From the NCBI GenBank assembly GCA_964580675.1, contig CAZOLI010000006.1, positions 1 through 64,000 of the forward strand: DNA of 64,000 bases. The letters run 5' to 3'. Both the position numbers and the translations under genes were made by a program. The notes under the pieces were generated by a model, which saw nothing but the letters and a program-made list of their open reading frames with translations, was not told the origin of the DNA and made no database searches. How positions within the stretch are numbered: position 1 is the first letter of the stretch; each line of letters opens with the position of its first letter. Positions 1-8,973 of the stretch are shown in pieces. Source of the DNA: CAZOLI01 sp964580675. GTDB lineage: Bacteria; Planctomycetota; MHYJ01; CAYXQY01.

Positions 1-754
1 ACACGTTTGTCCGGACTTCCGGTGTGTAATTGAGCTGAGTGATCAAAATATCCACGATTTTTATGCCGAATCGTTGTCGGAGTTCGGGGGCCAGCTGTTC
101 TTTTATTTTGCCGATGAGCTCCTTCCGGCCGTATCGAATTTTGGCGGCTTCCGGTTCTTCGACCTGTCCCTCCTCTTCATCCTCCTCCCGCTTCCCGATG
201 GTCTCAAGCCGCTTCTTCACGCGTTCCTCCAGTTCCATGTTTTGATTACGAACCACCTCGATTAGCCGTGTTTTTGAAATTTCGTCCTCGATCTGTGAAT
301 TGATCACACCGGCAAGCCGGTTTTCGGCCTGGAGGCGACTGCCGAGAGATTCGTAAAACTTGATGACGTCTCGGATCCGCCAGAACGCGCCGGCATCCAC
401 CGTCAGTGTACGAAGATCCATGGTGGAAATCGTCTTCACGTCCCCGCTCCAGTGCAGAATACGGGAGTCAAAGTAGTGGGCTTTATCGATAAACGGCACC
501 TTAAAATACAGACCGGCCTCCGTCTCAATCTTGCCGGGATATTTTTCTTTGAGTTTCTGCACCTGTTCGTCACGTTCCTCCTTGCCGCTGTGAAATCCGG
601 TTACCACGGCGTACTGTACCTCCCCGAACCGTGTCACAACGGCACTCTCCATCTCCGTCACGTAGTAAACCGCACCGGTCAGGTACAGCAGGAACGGAAG
701 GAGAACCAGAATCAGAACAGCACCAATAATGATTTTGTATCGGCTGACGTTCAT
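1..754 (-). CDS. hflC: HflC, SPFH-domain membrane protease modulator (3' end outside window)
   Basis: In other bacteria HflC pairs with HflK in a large membrane complex that cages and regulates the FtsH protease. The gene reads leftward from an ATG at 752-754 and runs off the window edge, so about 251 residues are visible. The N-terminus has one hydrophobic segment (IIIGAVLILVLLPFLLYLTG, residues 8-27), followed by the SPFH domain: TEMESAVVTRFGEVQYAVVT, then a region ending in RFGIKIVDILITQLNY. Its ATG overlaps the hflK stop as ATGA, so the two are translationally coupled. Family and neighbour agree, so identification is secure. The coiled-coil C-terminus is not seen. Confidence 0.9.
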   Translation of the reverse strand, partial: MNVSRYKIIIGAVLILVLLPFLLYLTGAVYYVTEMESAVVTRFGEVQYAVVTGFHSGKEERDEQVQKLKEKYPGKIETEAGLYFKVPFIDKAHYFDSRILHWSGDVKTISTMDLRTLTVDAGAFWRIRDVIKFYESLGSRLQAENRLAGVINSQIEDEISKTRLIEVVRNQNMELEERVKKRLETIGKREEDEEEGQVEEPEAAKIRYGRKELIGKIKEQLAPELRQRFGIKIVDILITQLNYTPEVRTNV

Positions 755-1191
755 TTTCCCGTCTCCTTCTTCAGGTCAAGCAGAGGCAACAATCCTTTGA
801 CGTTCCGGTCCACGATGTAGACTCGCCTGGATTTTTTCATGACGTCCTGCATGGTTTCCAGAAACATACGTGTCTCCGTAATATCCGGCGCCTCTTCGTA
901 CTGCTGAATCAATCGCTCGAACCGCTCCGCGTCACCTTTCGCCCGGTTGACAATTGCGGCCGCCTGTCCTTTGGCTTCCGAAATTTGCTGATTTACTTTT
1001 CCCCGGGTTTCGTTGATCACCCGTTCTTCCTCTCGTTCGGCTTCACGCTGGAACCGTTCCCGATCCTGCCGGGCGCTGTCTACCTCGCGGAAGGCCGACT
1101 CCACCCGGTCCGGGGGTTCGGTTCCCTGCAGTTCAATGTCCGCAATCTGAATACCGGCGCTGTAGGAATCCATAATGGTCTGCATTTCGTT
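751..1191 (-). CDS. hflK: HflK, C-terminal part (5' end lost in assembly gap)
   Basis: This is the C-terminal 146 residues or so of HflK, the partner of HflC in the FtsH-regulating membrane complex. The visible part begins at the end of the SPFH domain (SYSAGIQIADIELQGTEPP) and continues into the typical long charged helix (AFREVDSARQDRERFQREAE and KGQAAAIVNRAKGDAERFER). It ends with RRVYIVDRNVKGLLPLLDL, a usual HflK ending. The start, membrane segment and most of the SPFH domain fall in or beyond the 100-N gap at 1192-1291. The stop TGA overlaps the hflC ATG. The gap size is unknown, so the true gene length cannot be given. Confidence 0.88.
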   Translation of the reverse strand, partial: NEMQTIMDSYSAGIQIADIELQGTEPPDRVESAFREVDSARQDRERFQREAEREEERVINETRGKVNQQISEAKGQAAAIVNRAKGDAERFERLIQQYEEAPDITETRMFLETMQDVMKKSRRVYIVDRNVKGLLPLLDLKKETGK

Positions 1192-1291
1192 NNNNNNNNN
1201 NNNNNNNNNNNNNNNNNNNNNNNNNNNNNNNNNNNNNNNNNNNNNNNNNNNNNNNNNNNNNNNNNNNNNNNNNNNNNNNNNNNNNNNNNNN
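1192..1291. other. Assembly gap (100 N)
   Basis: Exactly 100 N, the conventional placeholder for a scaffold gap of unknown size. It removes the 5' half of hflK and possibly other sequence. Confidence 0.98.
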
Positions 1292-1561
1292 AAAAATTAT
1301 GACTGGTACTCCGGGGAAGAGGTCCCCGAACTGATAAGATATCGGATATTCTATGGATGGATCCTCGGTATTTCAACCTCGGCGGCAGTTACCGATTTCG
1401 GTTCGCGGGGGTGATGATCACGCCGAAATTATGGCCGCCGGTTTAATTTACCGGTTTTAACCCGGTACTCGGAATCTTTCCTTTTCGGTTGCGGATGAAA
1501 ATCACTACGTAAATCACCTCCCGCAATAATCAATTCACAAACCACCTGAGAAATTTGGTAA
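1292..1561. other. Non-coding stretch after gap
   Basis: No convincing gene is visible in these 270 bases, which lie between the gap and the end of the FAD oxidoreductase gene. A short inverted repeat (CGGGGA, five-base loop, TCCCCG, around 1312-1328) and several CCGG-flanked AT-rich repeats (1439-1465) are present. They may form the 3' structure of the leftward oxidoreductase transcript, but no clear T-tract follows. Confidence 0.4.
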
Positions 1562-2686
1562 TTATCCGTCGGTTTGGACGGGATGGAACATCTCCGGAAC
1601 ATCGGATTTGCCACGAATGCGGTCGGCAAGAATTTTGCCGCTGTAGGGGCCGAGTTGAAGCCCGGCCGGTCCGTGTCCCGTACAGAGGAAAACCCCTTCC
1701 ATACCGGGGACCGCACCGATCACGGGAAGGTAATCCGGCTTGTATGGCCGGAGCCCGGCACGAACGTTCTCGATGGCTTCGTACGCCAGATCCGGTGCGA
1801 GGTTGGTGGTGGCTTCCTTTAAGGCGGAAATTCCTTCCTCGGTTACGGAGGGATCAAACCCGGCATCGTCTTCGTGTGTGGCACCGGCGTCCAAGGTTCC
1901 ACCCTCCCACGGAACAAGGTAATGATCGCTTGTTCCGGTCACGATGGGCCAGCTTCCGGTGTCCCCGTGAACCCCGGTTAACCGGAGGATCTGGCCCCGC
2001 TGTGGAGTCACCGGGATGGTGGTCTTTAGCTGTTGCTCGAATTTCCGCGACCAGGCACCGCCCGCGATCACCACGTGATCCGCCCGGTGCCCCTTTTCTT
2101 CTGAACGTACCCCTTTTACAACGGAATTTTTCACAATTAGACTGCTTACGGATTCCCGTCGAACACGCAGCCCAAAATCACGGGCCGCGGCGGTCAGCGT
2201 GTCCGCAAACGGTCGGGCGTCCATCCGGCCGGCGGTTTTATGAAATATGGCCCGGTGCACGTTGTCCAGCACCGGCATCATGTCGCGGGCTGTTTCGGGA
2301 GATATTTCCCGTATTGCGCCCTCGGATATTTCGGGAAACCGGTCGGGTCGATCAAGAATGGTGTCAAACTCCCTGTTCCCGGCTATTTGTTCCTCCCGTC
2401 GCAACACTTTGATCAGGCCGGGGCGACTCCAGGAGGAGACCGGGTGACCCACCCCTTCCAGTTCCGACACAAGGTCCGGGATGTACTGCACCGCGCGGAC
2501 GGCAAAGGACGTCCATGTTTCCGGCCGGCCGGTAATGGTTTCCGGGGACAGAATGCCGGCCGCGGCGGAGGTTGCGTTTCCAGGATCCCGACGGTCAAAC
2601 ATTTCGACGTCAAAACCGGAACGGCACAGGTGGTACGATACCGAAATTCCGACGATGCCGCCGCCGACAACAATGACGTCCTTCAT
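1562..2686 (-). CDS. FAD-dependent oxidoreductase, DAO family (glycine/D-amino-acid oxidase-like)
   Basis: A 374-residue flavoprotein of the DAO family (ThiO/DadA-like), which oxidises amines or amino acids using FAD. The N-terminal dinucleotide-binding motif is VVGGGIVGISVSYHLCRSG, followed by an acidic strand end (DVEMFDRRD). Mid-protein VVIAGGAWSRKF and the C-terminal RAGLRPYKPDYLPVIG, then CTGHGPAGLQLGP, are the usual conserved blocks. I place the start at the ATG at 2684-2686, directly before the Rossmann strand; an ATG seven codons upstream is possible. It is divergent from alanine racemase, so D-amino-acid handling is a reasonable guess, but glycine oxidase for thiamine synthesis or a sarcosine/D-amino-acid dehydrogenase cannot be excluded. 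No thi genes are nearby. Confidence 0.82.
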   Translation of the reverse strand: MKDVIVVGGGIVGISVSYHLCRSGFDVEMFDRRDPGNATSAAAGILSPETITGRPETWTSFAVRAVQYIPDLVSELEGVGHPVSSWSRPGLIKVLRREEQIAGNREFDTILDRPDRFPEISEGAIREISPETARDMMPVLDNVHRAIFHKTAGRMDARPFADTLTAAARDFGLRVRRESVSSLIVKNSVVKGVRSEEKGHRADHVVIAGGAWSRKFEQQLKTTIPVTPQRGQILRLTGVHGDTGSWPIVTGTSDHYLVPWEGGTLDAGATHEDDAGFDPSVTEEGISALKEATTNLAPDLAYEAIENVRAGLRPYKPDYLPVIGAVPGMEGVFLCTGHGPAGLQLGPYSGKILADRIRGKSDVPEMFHPVQTDG

Positions 2687-2779
2687 TCGTTTTTCGTCCG
2701 GTTTCAAACGATTCGTTGTTCGTACCTGCTTTTGAGTGAATCCACATGATAAGTGAGAGCGACGACAAAATTGAAATTT

Positions 2780-2793
2780 GCGGTCACGACCGC
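2780..2793. promoter_or_regulatory. Inverted repeat between divergent oxidoreductase and alr
   Basis: GCGGTC-AC-GACCGC is a perfect 6-bp inverted repeat with a 2-base centre. It lies in the 166-bp divergent region between the FAD oxidoreductase and alr. Its position fits an operator controlling one or both genes, but it could be chance. No strong -35/-10 pair is evident around it. Confidence 0.35.
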
Positions 2794-2852
2794 TACAAAT
2801 GAGGAGCGTGGTTTTGCCTTTTATTTGATCATATGCGACGGATTCTGAACGA

Positions 2853-3823
2853 ATGAGCGATCAGTCATCATTGCGGGATCGTGCACCGGAGGGTTTCGAG
2901 GTGCTCGTGGACCTGAACCGGATTCACCGGAACGCGAAACAGCTGCAGTCCTATGCCTCTCCCGCCGAGGTGATGGTGATGCTCAAGGCGGATGCCTACG
3001 GTGTGGGAGCCGTTCCCCTGGCCAGGCAACTTGACGATTGTGGGCTCCGGTACATCGGGGCGTACGGTGTATCCGAAGCCCGTTCCCTGGATTCCGTGGT
3101 CACGGACACCCCGGTCATGAACCTTGCTCCCCCGGTTTCGTCCTCGATCCATGAACTACAGGACCGTCGGATCACGCAGGCCGTTCACACCGACCGGGAC
3201 GTTTCGATGCTGGAATCCTCGCTCTCGGAGGAAGAACCCCCTCTCCGGGTTCACCTGAACGTGGATACCGGATTGCATCGGGATGGGGTGCCGGTGTCGG
3301 ATGCTCCGGACGTCGCCGGTCGGCTCGCTGCACTGGAACTCGTGGAGCTGGAAGGGATCTACACAACTCTCGTTGAAACAGAGGACCGGGACCGGAAACA
3401 GTTCGAACGATTTACCCGGGTGCATAAACAGCTGGAGAAGGACGATATTCAGATTCCGCTCCGGCACATGATTACAAGTGCCGGACTCCGTTACGGAGAC
3501 CTGTTTCTGGACATGGTTCGCCCCGGATTTACGGTACTCGGGTACTGTCCGTATTCGGTACCGGANNNNNNNNNNNNNNNNNNNNNNNNNNNNNNNNNNN
3601 NNNNNNNNNNNNNNNNNNNNNNNNNNNNNNNNNNNNNNNNNNNNNNNNNNNNNNNNNNNNNNNNNACGAAATGCCGCTTCTGCGGTTTGCCGAGCAGTGT
3701 GACGTGAGCCCATACACCTTTCTTTGTGATCTCTCGGCCCGTGCACACCGGTACTACCTGCGGAACGATCAACCGACGACCGTTCGAACGGTTCAGAACA
3801 TTTACAGGAGAACACAGGCATGA
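2853..3823 (+). CDS. alr: Alanine racemase (interrupted by assembly gap)
   Basis: A PLP-dependent alanine racemase, which makes D-alanine for peptidoglycan. The PLP-lysine block MVMLKADAYGVGAVPLARQL is present near residue 44, followed by barrel motifs such as VHLNVDTGLHRDGV and LRHMITSAGLRYGDLFLDMV. The gap at 3566-3665 removes the second catalytic region (the Tyr loop). After the gap the frame EMPLLRFAEQCDVSPYTFLC leads into DLSARAHRYYLRN, a typical alr C-terminus, and ends at TGA 3821-3823. About 238 residues precede the gap and 52 follow it. A usual length near 370 implies roughly 80 missing residues, so the real gap is probably nearer 240 bp. The stop overlaps the creatininase ATG (ATGA). 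Confidence 0.88.
3566..3665. other. Assembly gap (100 N) inside alr
   Basis: A 100-N placeholder. The reading frame of alr does not stay in register across it, which shows that the N count is not the true length. Confidence 0.98.
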
Positions 3824-4602
3824 GCAATGAATTTGATCATATTGGGAACCTTACAAGAGAGAAAGCCACTGAACGACTGAACAACTGTCCGGTGGGTCTG
3901 TTGCCCGTCGGAAGCATCGAACAGCACGGACCGCATCTTCCCATCGACACGGATGCATACGACGCGTTCTGGGTGGCGAGGAACGTGCTGGAACGGGTGT
4001 CGCATCCGCGACCGGTGGTTCTTCCCCCGATGTATTACGGGGTCAGTCCCCACCACATGGATTTTTCACCCACGCTGTCCATTGACCCGGAGACCCTGTC
4101 CAACCTGGTGATGGACGTGGGTCGGTCGTTTCAGGAACATGGGGGGGAGGCTTTGATCATGGTGAACGGACACGGAGGAAACGTCCCGGCACTGAAGACG
4201 GCCGCACGAAAATTAAGTCACGAACTCGACCTGTTCTCCTGTGTAAACACCGGATCCTTCATGGGGGATACCACGGAGATCGTGGAGACGAAGGGCGACG
4301 TGCACGCCGGGGAAACCGAAACGTCCACGTCACTGGCAAACCGACCGGGCCGGGTTCTTGAGGATCAAATTCCGGAACAGGTGACGGTGGACCTCTCGTC
4401 GAAATTTCTCGAATACAGAAAGGAAAGGGGGGTTTCGTTCGAAGGGCCGATCTCCGATATTTCGGAAACGGGTGTACTGGGGAATCCCACAAAAGCCACG
4501 GCCGAAAAAGGAGAAAAACTCTGGGAACGGGAACTGTCCGGATTTGCTTCGTTTCTTGAAGACGTAAAAACAAATGTTTGTGGAATCAGTTCGCAGGAAT
4601 AA
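3820..4602 (+). CDS. Creatininase-family amidohydrolase
   Basis: A 260-residue metal-dependent hydrolase of the creatininase family, whose members cleave cyclic amides such as creatinine or formamide intermediates. The family motifs are clear: LLPVGSIEQHGPHLPIDTDA (metal-binding Glu and His, residues 27-46), then ALIMVNGHGGNVPALK, then GDVHAGETETS. Length matches the family. It starts in the ATGA overlap with alr, so the two are probably co-expressed. The substrate cannot be told from sequence. Its placement after alanine racemase and opposite a DAO-family oxidase suggests nitrogen-compound or amino-acid metabolism, which is inference only. Confidence 0.87.
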   Translation: MSNEFDHIGNLTREKATERLNNCPVGLLPVGSIEQHGPHLPIDTDAYDAFWVARNVLERVSHPRPVVLPPMYYGVSPHHMDFSPTLSIDPETLSNLVMDVGRSFQEHGGEALIMVNGHGGNVPALKTAARKLSHELDLFSCVNTGSFMGDTTEIVETKGDVHAGETETSTSLANRPGRVLEDQIPEQVTVDLSSKFLEYRKERGVSFEGPISDISETGVLGNPTKATAEKGEKLWERELSGFASFLEDVKTNVCGISSQE

Positions 4603-4605
4603 GCT

Positions 4606-5109
4606 ATGAGCACGATACACAGTGACCAGAACATCGGCGTCTTTGTGGACGTTCAGAACATGTATTACTCGGCGAGGAACCTGTACAGTTCCAAGGTGGA
4701 TTATCGCAATCTACTGGATAAGGCCGTGCAGAACCGGCAATTGATACGGGCCATTGCTTACGTAATCAGTGCCAACACCCCGGACGAGGAAAACTTCTTC
4801 GAAGTCCTGGAAAAAATCGGATTCGAAGTCAAGACCAAAGAGTTGAAGACGTATTACGGCGGAGCCAAGAAGGGAGATTGGGACATGGGCATTGCCATTG
4901 ACGCGTTAAAGATTGCGCCAAAAATCGACGTTGCCGTACTTGTTACCGGAGACGGGGACTTCACAGTGCTGACCCGTCACCTGAAATCGCGGGGGGTTCG
5001 AACAGAGATTATGGCGTTCGAAAAATCAACCTCCTCGGAACTCATCGAGGAGGCGAATAATTTTCTTAACATGGACGACAATCTTGATGCCTACCTGGTG
5101 AATAATTAA
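4606..5109 (+). CDS. NYN/PIN-like nuclease-domain protein (LabA/DUF88 family)
   Basis: A 167-residue protein made almost wholly of a NYN domain, a PIN-like fold often linked to RNA cleavage. Acidic residues at the expected places are seen in IGVFVDVQNMYYSARN, KKGDWDMGIAIDAL and VLVTGDGDFTVLTRHLKSRG, with SELIEEANNFLNMD at the end. It begins 3 bases after the creatininase stop. The substrate RNA is unknown. The identity of the fold is secure; catalytic activity is inferred from the conserved Asp residues. Confidence 0.85.
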   Translation: MSTIHSDQNIGVFVDVQNMYYSARNLYSSKVDYRNLLDKAVQNRQLIRAIAYVISANTPDEENFFEVLEKIGFEVKTKELKTYYGGAKKGDWDMGIAIDALKIAPKIDVAVLVTGDGDFTVLTRHLKSRGVRTEIMAFEKSTSSELIEEANNFLNMDDNLDAYLVNN

Positions 5110-5137
5110 CCGGAGAAAATGGCCCGTTCTTCTATCC

Positions 5138-5560
5138 TCAGTTGCCGTTGTCCTCTTTCTCCTTCAACCGACCCACGAGAAGATCTGCCTGACGCTGGGG
5201 TTCTGGAATTCGGTATCCCTCCCCGCAGTTCAGGACGGCCCGCCGTGTGCGGGGCAGGGAAATTCGGTGACCGGAGGAAACGAAAACGGGTCGCACATCA
5301 TCCCGGGTCCGAAGAGCACTGCCGATAATTTCTCCGCCGTCCCGGAGTGGCTCAAAAGACCCCCGCTCATTCCCCGGTGTTTCGTGCTCCCCGACGAGAA
5401 CGGATTTTGCGCACCCAACCACGGGCCGTTCGAGAAACAGACCGAGGTGACAGGCAAGTCCGAACCGTCGGGGATGGGCGTATCCGTGACCATCGGCAAT
5501 GACGAGGTCCGGGGATTTCGTCAGACCACGAAAACAGGGAAGCAGGCCGGGCATCTCCCG
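5138..5560 (-). CDS. nfi: Endonuclease V, C-terminal part (5' end in gap)
   Basis: The C-terminal 140 residues of deoxyinosine 3'-endonuclease (endonuclease V), which nicks DNA near hypoxanthine. Diagnostic blocks are DLVIADGHGYAHPRRFGLAC (catalytic Asp and the DGHG-HPR signature), PVVGCAKSVLVGEHE (conserved Lys), VFVSSGHRISLPRTRR, and GYRIPEPQRQADLLVGRLK. By chance the frame is in register with obg across the 100-N gap, so an automatic caller will join the two into one false 497-residue protein. The N-terminal third, including the first catalytic Asp, is missing. The stop at 5138 converges with the NYN gene, 28 bases apart. Confidence 0.9.
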   Translation of the reverse strand, partial: REMPGLLPCFRGLTKSPDLVIADGHGYAHPRRFGLACHLGLFLERPVVGCAKSVLVGEHETPGNERGSFEPLRDGGEIIGSALRTRDDVRPVFVSSGHRISLPRTRRAVLNCGEGYRIPEPQRQADLLVGRLKEKEDNGN

Positions 5561-5660
5561 NNNNNNNNNNNNNNNNNNNNNNNNNNNNNNNNNNNNNNNN
5601 NNNNNNNNNNNNNNNNNNNNNNNNNNNNNNNNNNNNNNNNNNNNNNNNNNNNNNNNNNNN
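5561..5660. other. Assembly gap (100 N) between obg and nfi
   Basis: A 100-N placeholder. The end of obg, the start of nfi and any sequence between them are missing. Confidence 0.98.
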
Positions 5661-6631
5661 TCCATGATTTCGAACGTCAGTCGTTCCAGCCCCTGTTCCT
5701 TAACGGCCGAGACCGGAAACACGGGCACGTCGAGGTGTTCCCGAAGTTTGTCCACGGCATCGGATGTCCCCGCAAGATCCATTTTCGAGGCAACCACAAT
5801 TTCAGGTTTTTCCGTCAATTTTCCGCTGTAGTTCTTCAGTTCCTCCCGGATCACGTCGTAAGCGTCCAGAGGATCGGTTTCGGTGTGGGGACTTGCATCG
5901 ATGACGTGGACGAGAACAGACGTTCGTTCCACGTGCTGGAGAAACCGATCCCCGAGTCCTTTTCCCTCGTGTGCTCCTTTGATTAACCCGGGAAGATCCG
6001 CCAGCACAAAAGAACGGTAATCCGGGGTTTTCACGATGCCGATCACCGGATACACCGTCGTAAAGGGATAGGCGGCGGACTCGGGATGAGCGGAGGACAT
6101 GGAACTAAGGAGCGTGGACTTGCCGGCATTTGGCAGGCCAACCAGACCGGCGTCGGCGATTAATTTTAGCTGTAGAACGATCCAGCGCTCTTCCCCCTCC
6201 TCACCGTTCTCGGATTTCCGGGGTGCCTGGTTCGTGGCCGTTGCGAAGTGTCGATTCCCCCGGCCTCCGCCTCCTCCCCGGGCAACGACCAATTCTTCAC
6301 CGTTTTCGTCCAGGTCCTTCAGGGTGTGTCCGTGCTCCCGGTCCTTCACGATGGTTCCAACGGGCACTTCAATCACACAATCATCCCCGTCGGCTCCTGT
6401 TCGTTTTTCCGATTCCCCGTCCACGCCGCGTCCCGCTTCAAACCGTTTGCGGTCTTCCAGGTGAGAAAGACTGCGGTACTTCTCCGTTGCCCGGAGAACC
6501 ACGTCCCCCCCGTCCCCGCCATCCCCTCCGTCCGGTCCACCTTTGGGCACGTATTTTTCCGTACGGAATGATGTTTTTCCGTCCCCACCCCGACCCCCCT
6601 TTACAAACAGTTCCGTTTCGTCCGTAAACAT
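5661..6631 (-). CDS. obg: GTPase Obg/CgtA (3' end in gap)
   Basis: A conserved GTPase involved in large-subunit ribosome assembly and stress control. The N-terminal glycine-rich Obg fold is present (FVKGGRGGDGKTSFRTEKYV, GPDGGDGGDGGDVVL, ARGGGGGRGNRHFATATN), followed by the G domain: G1 GLPNAGKSTLLSSMSS, switch YPFTTVYPVIGIV, G3 DLPGLIKGAHEGKGLGDRFL, and a G4 of ASKMDL. About 323 residues are visible before the gap, ending in the region after G5. It starts at the ATG at 6629-6631 and is followed by nfi on the same strand. Any extra C-terminal domain cannot be seen. Confidence 0.93.
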
Positions 6632-6679
6632 GTGAAAACCCCGGCCTTACCGGCAGAAACCCGATGAAATTGATTTATA

Positions 6680-6707
6680 ATTATAAAATAAATACACTAA
6701 CACGCAA
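6680..6707 (-). promoter_or_regulatory. Putative sigma-70-type promoter for obg
   Basis: On the minus strand a TATAAT (6685-6680) lies 16 bases downstream of TTGCGT (6707-6702), in an AT-rich stretch 49 bases upstream of the obg start. The -10 is perfect and the -35 matches three of six bases. Confidence 0.4.
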
Positions 6708-6898
6708 GGTTGAACAAATGTACCGGTACCGGGACACGCCAGAAACCGTTATCAGCCTTTCCTTAGAGGATCGGGTGTTTGAACTGGACCTCATCCGAGT
6801 TCTCGGTGGGGAGCTGATCTCAATGCAACGTGGATGCGGGACCCGGCACCGGTTTTGTCGGTTTTCCGATCAAACCATTTTTTTCGTTGATACTCCGC

Positions 6899-8416
6899 AT
6901 GAACCTGCTCGATCGCATCGGTTCCGTCGCCAGGGAGACCTCCGGGGACCGTCCCGTTCTTTCGGACAAGAGCGGTTCCTGGGATTACCCGACTCTTTTC
7001 CGGGCGGCAGCCCGTGTTCGATCTGGTCTGCTGGATCGGGATCTGTCCCGCGGCAACTGTGTTGGTATATTTCTTCCCGTTCCCCGTTATTTTGCCGCAT
7101 CCCTTCTGGGCATCTCCGCGGCCGGTATGATTCCGGTTCCCGTGAACTGGCTGCTGTCCCCCGATCGGATTCAATACATCGAGGAAAAGGCGGATCTGGC
7201 CGGCGTGATTACCGATGGGGACCGGGAAAATCTGTTTCAGTCCATCCGAATTCCATATACGGAAATTCAGGATCGAACCGATCGGGAACCGGACAATCCG
7301 ATCGGCTTCCTGCTCGACAAAAGCCGGGAAACAAATCGGGAAGACATCACGGAGGAAGCTGTAGTTCTGTTTACGTCCGGCACGACGGCACGACCAAAAG
7401 GTGTGATTCTGACCAACAAAAATTTGCTTTCGAACATCCGGGGAAGTGAACAGGCCATTTCCCTGGGGCCGGAGGATTCGTTCTGTGCCCCCCTTCCCCT
7501 GTTTCATTCGTTCGCCCTGACGGGTGGATTGCTGCTTCCCCTCTGTACGGGCGCATCCACAATCCTTCACTCGAAATTCACGCCAAAAACGTCGCTTCGA
7601 ACACTGTCGAAAGAAGGGGTGAACACGTTTCTTGCCACGCCATCTCAGTACCGGGCCATGGTTCGTCAGGCCGGAAGCACCTCCGGCGACTTCCTTGAGC
7701 AGATTCAGGAACGGTCGATTCGGCTGATTAGCGGGGGGGAAGCGCTGCCGGATGTGGTGGCCGAGCGGGTTCAGGAGACCTTTGGAAATCCGGTTCTCCA
7801 GGGATACGGTCTTACCGAAACTTCTCCTGTGGTATCACTGAACCGGCCCGGAAAAAACAGGCCGGGCACCGTTGGACGCCCTCTGGACAACGTCGACGTG
7901 CGTATTGGCCGTCCGGACGAACCGTCCGAACCGGTGACGGATGAGCCGGAGGGAGAAATACAGGTAAAAGGACCCTCCGTGATGAAAGGATATCTGGGGG
8001 TGGAAAAAAAGAACAGCGACGTCTTTACGAAGGATGGCTGGTTCCGAACCGGCGACCGCGGACGGCTGGACGACGACGGATTCCTGTCCGTTACAGGCCG
8101 GCTCAATGAAATGATTGTTCGCAGAGGTGAAAACATCGCGCCGGCGGAAATTGAAAATGAATTGCTGCACATGAACGGGGTCCAATCCGCCGCCGTCGTG
8201 GGCAAAACCGACGAAGCGCAGGGTGAGGTGCCGGTCGGGTTCATCGTTCCCGGCCCGGAGGCCGATATAACACGGAGAGACGTTCGATCCTTTTTGCAGG
8301 AACGACTCGCGAACCACAAGCTGCCCGCGGACGTGGTCGTCAGTGACGACCTTCCCATCGGACCCACCGGAAAAATTCTGAAAAAAGAACTGGAGATTAT
8401 CGAGGAAGACAAATGA
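6899..8416 (+). CDS. AMP-dependent acyl-CoA synthetase/ligase
   Basis: A 505-residue ANL-superfamily enzyme that adenylates a carboxylic acid and transfers it to CoA. The P-loop VVLFTSGTTARPKGVILTNK, the motif QGYGLTETSPVV, the hinge block DGWFRTGDRGRLDDDGFLSV, and the C-terminal PTGKILKKELE with its catalytic Lys are all present. I use the ATG at 6899, because residues upstream of it in the same frame have no family resemblance. The stop overlaps the receiver gene as ATGA. Chain-length preference cannot be read from sequence; a medium- or long-chain fatty acid ligase is most likely. Confidence 0.85.
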   Translation: MNLLDRIGSVARETSGDRPVLSDKSGSWDYPTLFRAAARVRSGLLDRDLSRGNCVGIFLPVPRYFAASLLGISAAGMIPVPVNWLLSPDRIQYIEEKADLAGVITDGDRENLFQSIRIPYTEIQDRTDREPDNPIGFLLDKSRETNREDITEEAVVLFTSGTTARPKGVILTNKNLLSNIRGSEQAISLGPEDSFCAPLPLFHSFALTGGLLLPLCTGASTILHSKFTPKTSLRTLSKEGVNTFLATPSQYRAMVRQAGSTSGDFLEQIQERSIRLISGGEALPDVVAERVQETFGNPVLQGYGLTETSPVVSLNRPGKNRPGTVGRPLDNVDVRIGRPDEPSEPVTDEPEGEIQVKGPSVMKGYLGVEKKNSDVFTKDGWFRTGDRGRLDDDGFLSVTGRLNEMIVRRGENIAPAEIENELLHMNGVQSAAVVGKTDEAQGEVPVGFIVPGPEADITRRDVRSFLQERLANHKLPADVVVSDDLPIGPTGKILKKELEIIEEDK

Positions 8417-8841
8417 CAGAGATCACCCCCGAGGAAAACACCGTTCTGGTCATCGACGACGAAGAGAAGATCCTGGATATTGTGGAGCATTTTCTCGAGA
8501 ACGAAGGATATGAAGTGCTGGCGGCACAGGACCCCGAGGAAGGCATTATTATGGCCCAGGAAGAGGACGTCGATCTGCTGATTCTGGACATTATGATGCC
8601 GGAAATGAGCGGTTACGAAGTTTACGAAGTGCTGCAGGAACGGGAGGATACCCGGGGCATCCCGGTACTGATGTTAACCGCTCAGGCCGTCATTGAAGAC
8701 ACCCCGAAGGAGTTCTTTTACGGCCTCTACGGGTTCATTTCCAAACCGTTCTCCAAAGTAAAACTGCTGGACGAAGTGGAGAACATACTGGAATTGACGG
8801 AGGAGGGTCAAGAGGGAAACGTTTCGGAGGCCGGCGAATAG
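8413..8841 (+). CDS. Stand-alone response-regulator receiver protein
   Basis: A 142-residue CheY-like receiver with no output domain. It shows the acidic pair VLVIDDEEKILDIVEHFLE, the phospho-acceptor Asp in LLILDIMMPEMSGYEVYEVL, the Thr in VLMLTAQAV, and the Lys in FISKPFSKVKLL. It begins inside the end of the acyl-CoA ligase gene (ATGA), so the two are coupled. The partner histidine kinase is not in this window. It may act by protein-protein contact. Confidence 0.9.
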   Translation: MTEITPEENTVLVIDDEEKILDIVEHFLENEGYEVLAAQDPEEGIIMAQEEDVDLLILDIMMPEMSGYEVYEVLQEREDTRGIPVLMLTAQAVIEDTPKEFFYGLYGFISKPFSKVKLLDEVENILELTEEGQEGNVSEAGE

Positions 8842-8973
8842 TTCGCGTTCCCCGTTGGGTTCCTCGTTGCTCGGCAGGAATGGATGAACGGGGAAACCAC
8901 CACAGTTTCTCAAAAAGGACGTCCGGCACAGTCATACAAACGAACACGTCTTCTGCGTTGCACACGAAAAGGA

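Noticed and set aside
2853..3707. Alanine racemase ending at 3707
   Set aside because: That stop is in the wrong frame after the gap; the real C-terminal sequence runs to 3823.
5138..6631. Single 497-residue Obg protein
   Set aside because: The C-terminal part is endonuclease V; continuity depends only on a 100-N placeholder.
6664..7449. Open frame of 261 codons overlapping the acyl-CoA ligase start
   Set aside because: It runs in another frame over conserved ligase sequence; its translation is Arg/Ser/Gly-rich with no family resemblance, typical of a shadow frame.
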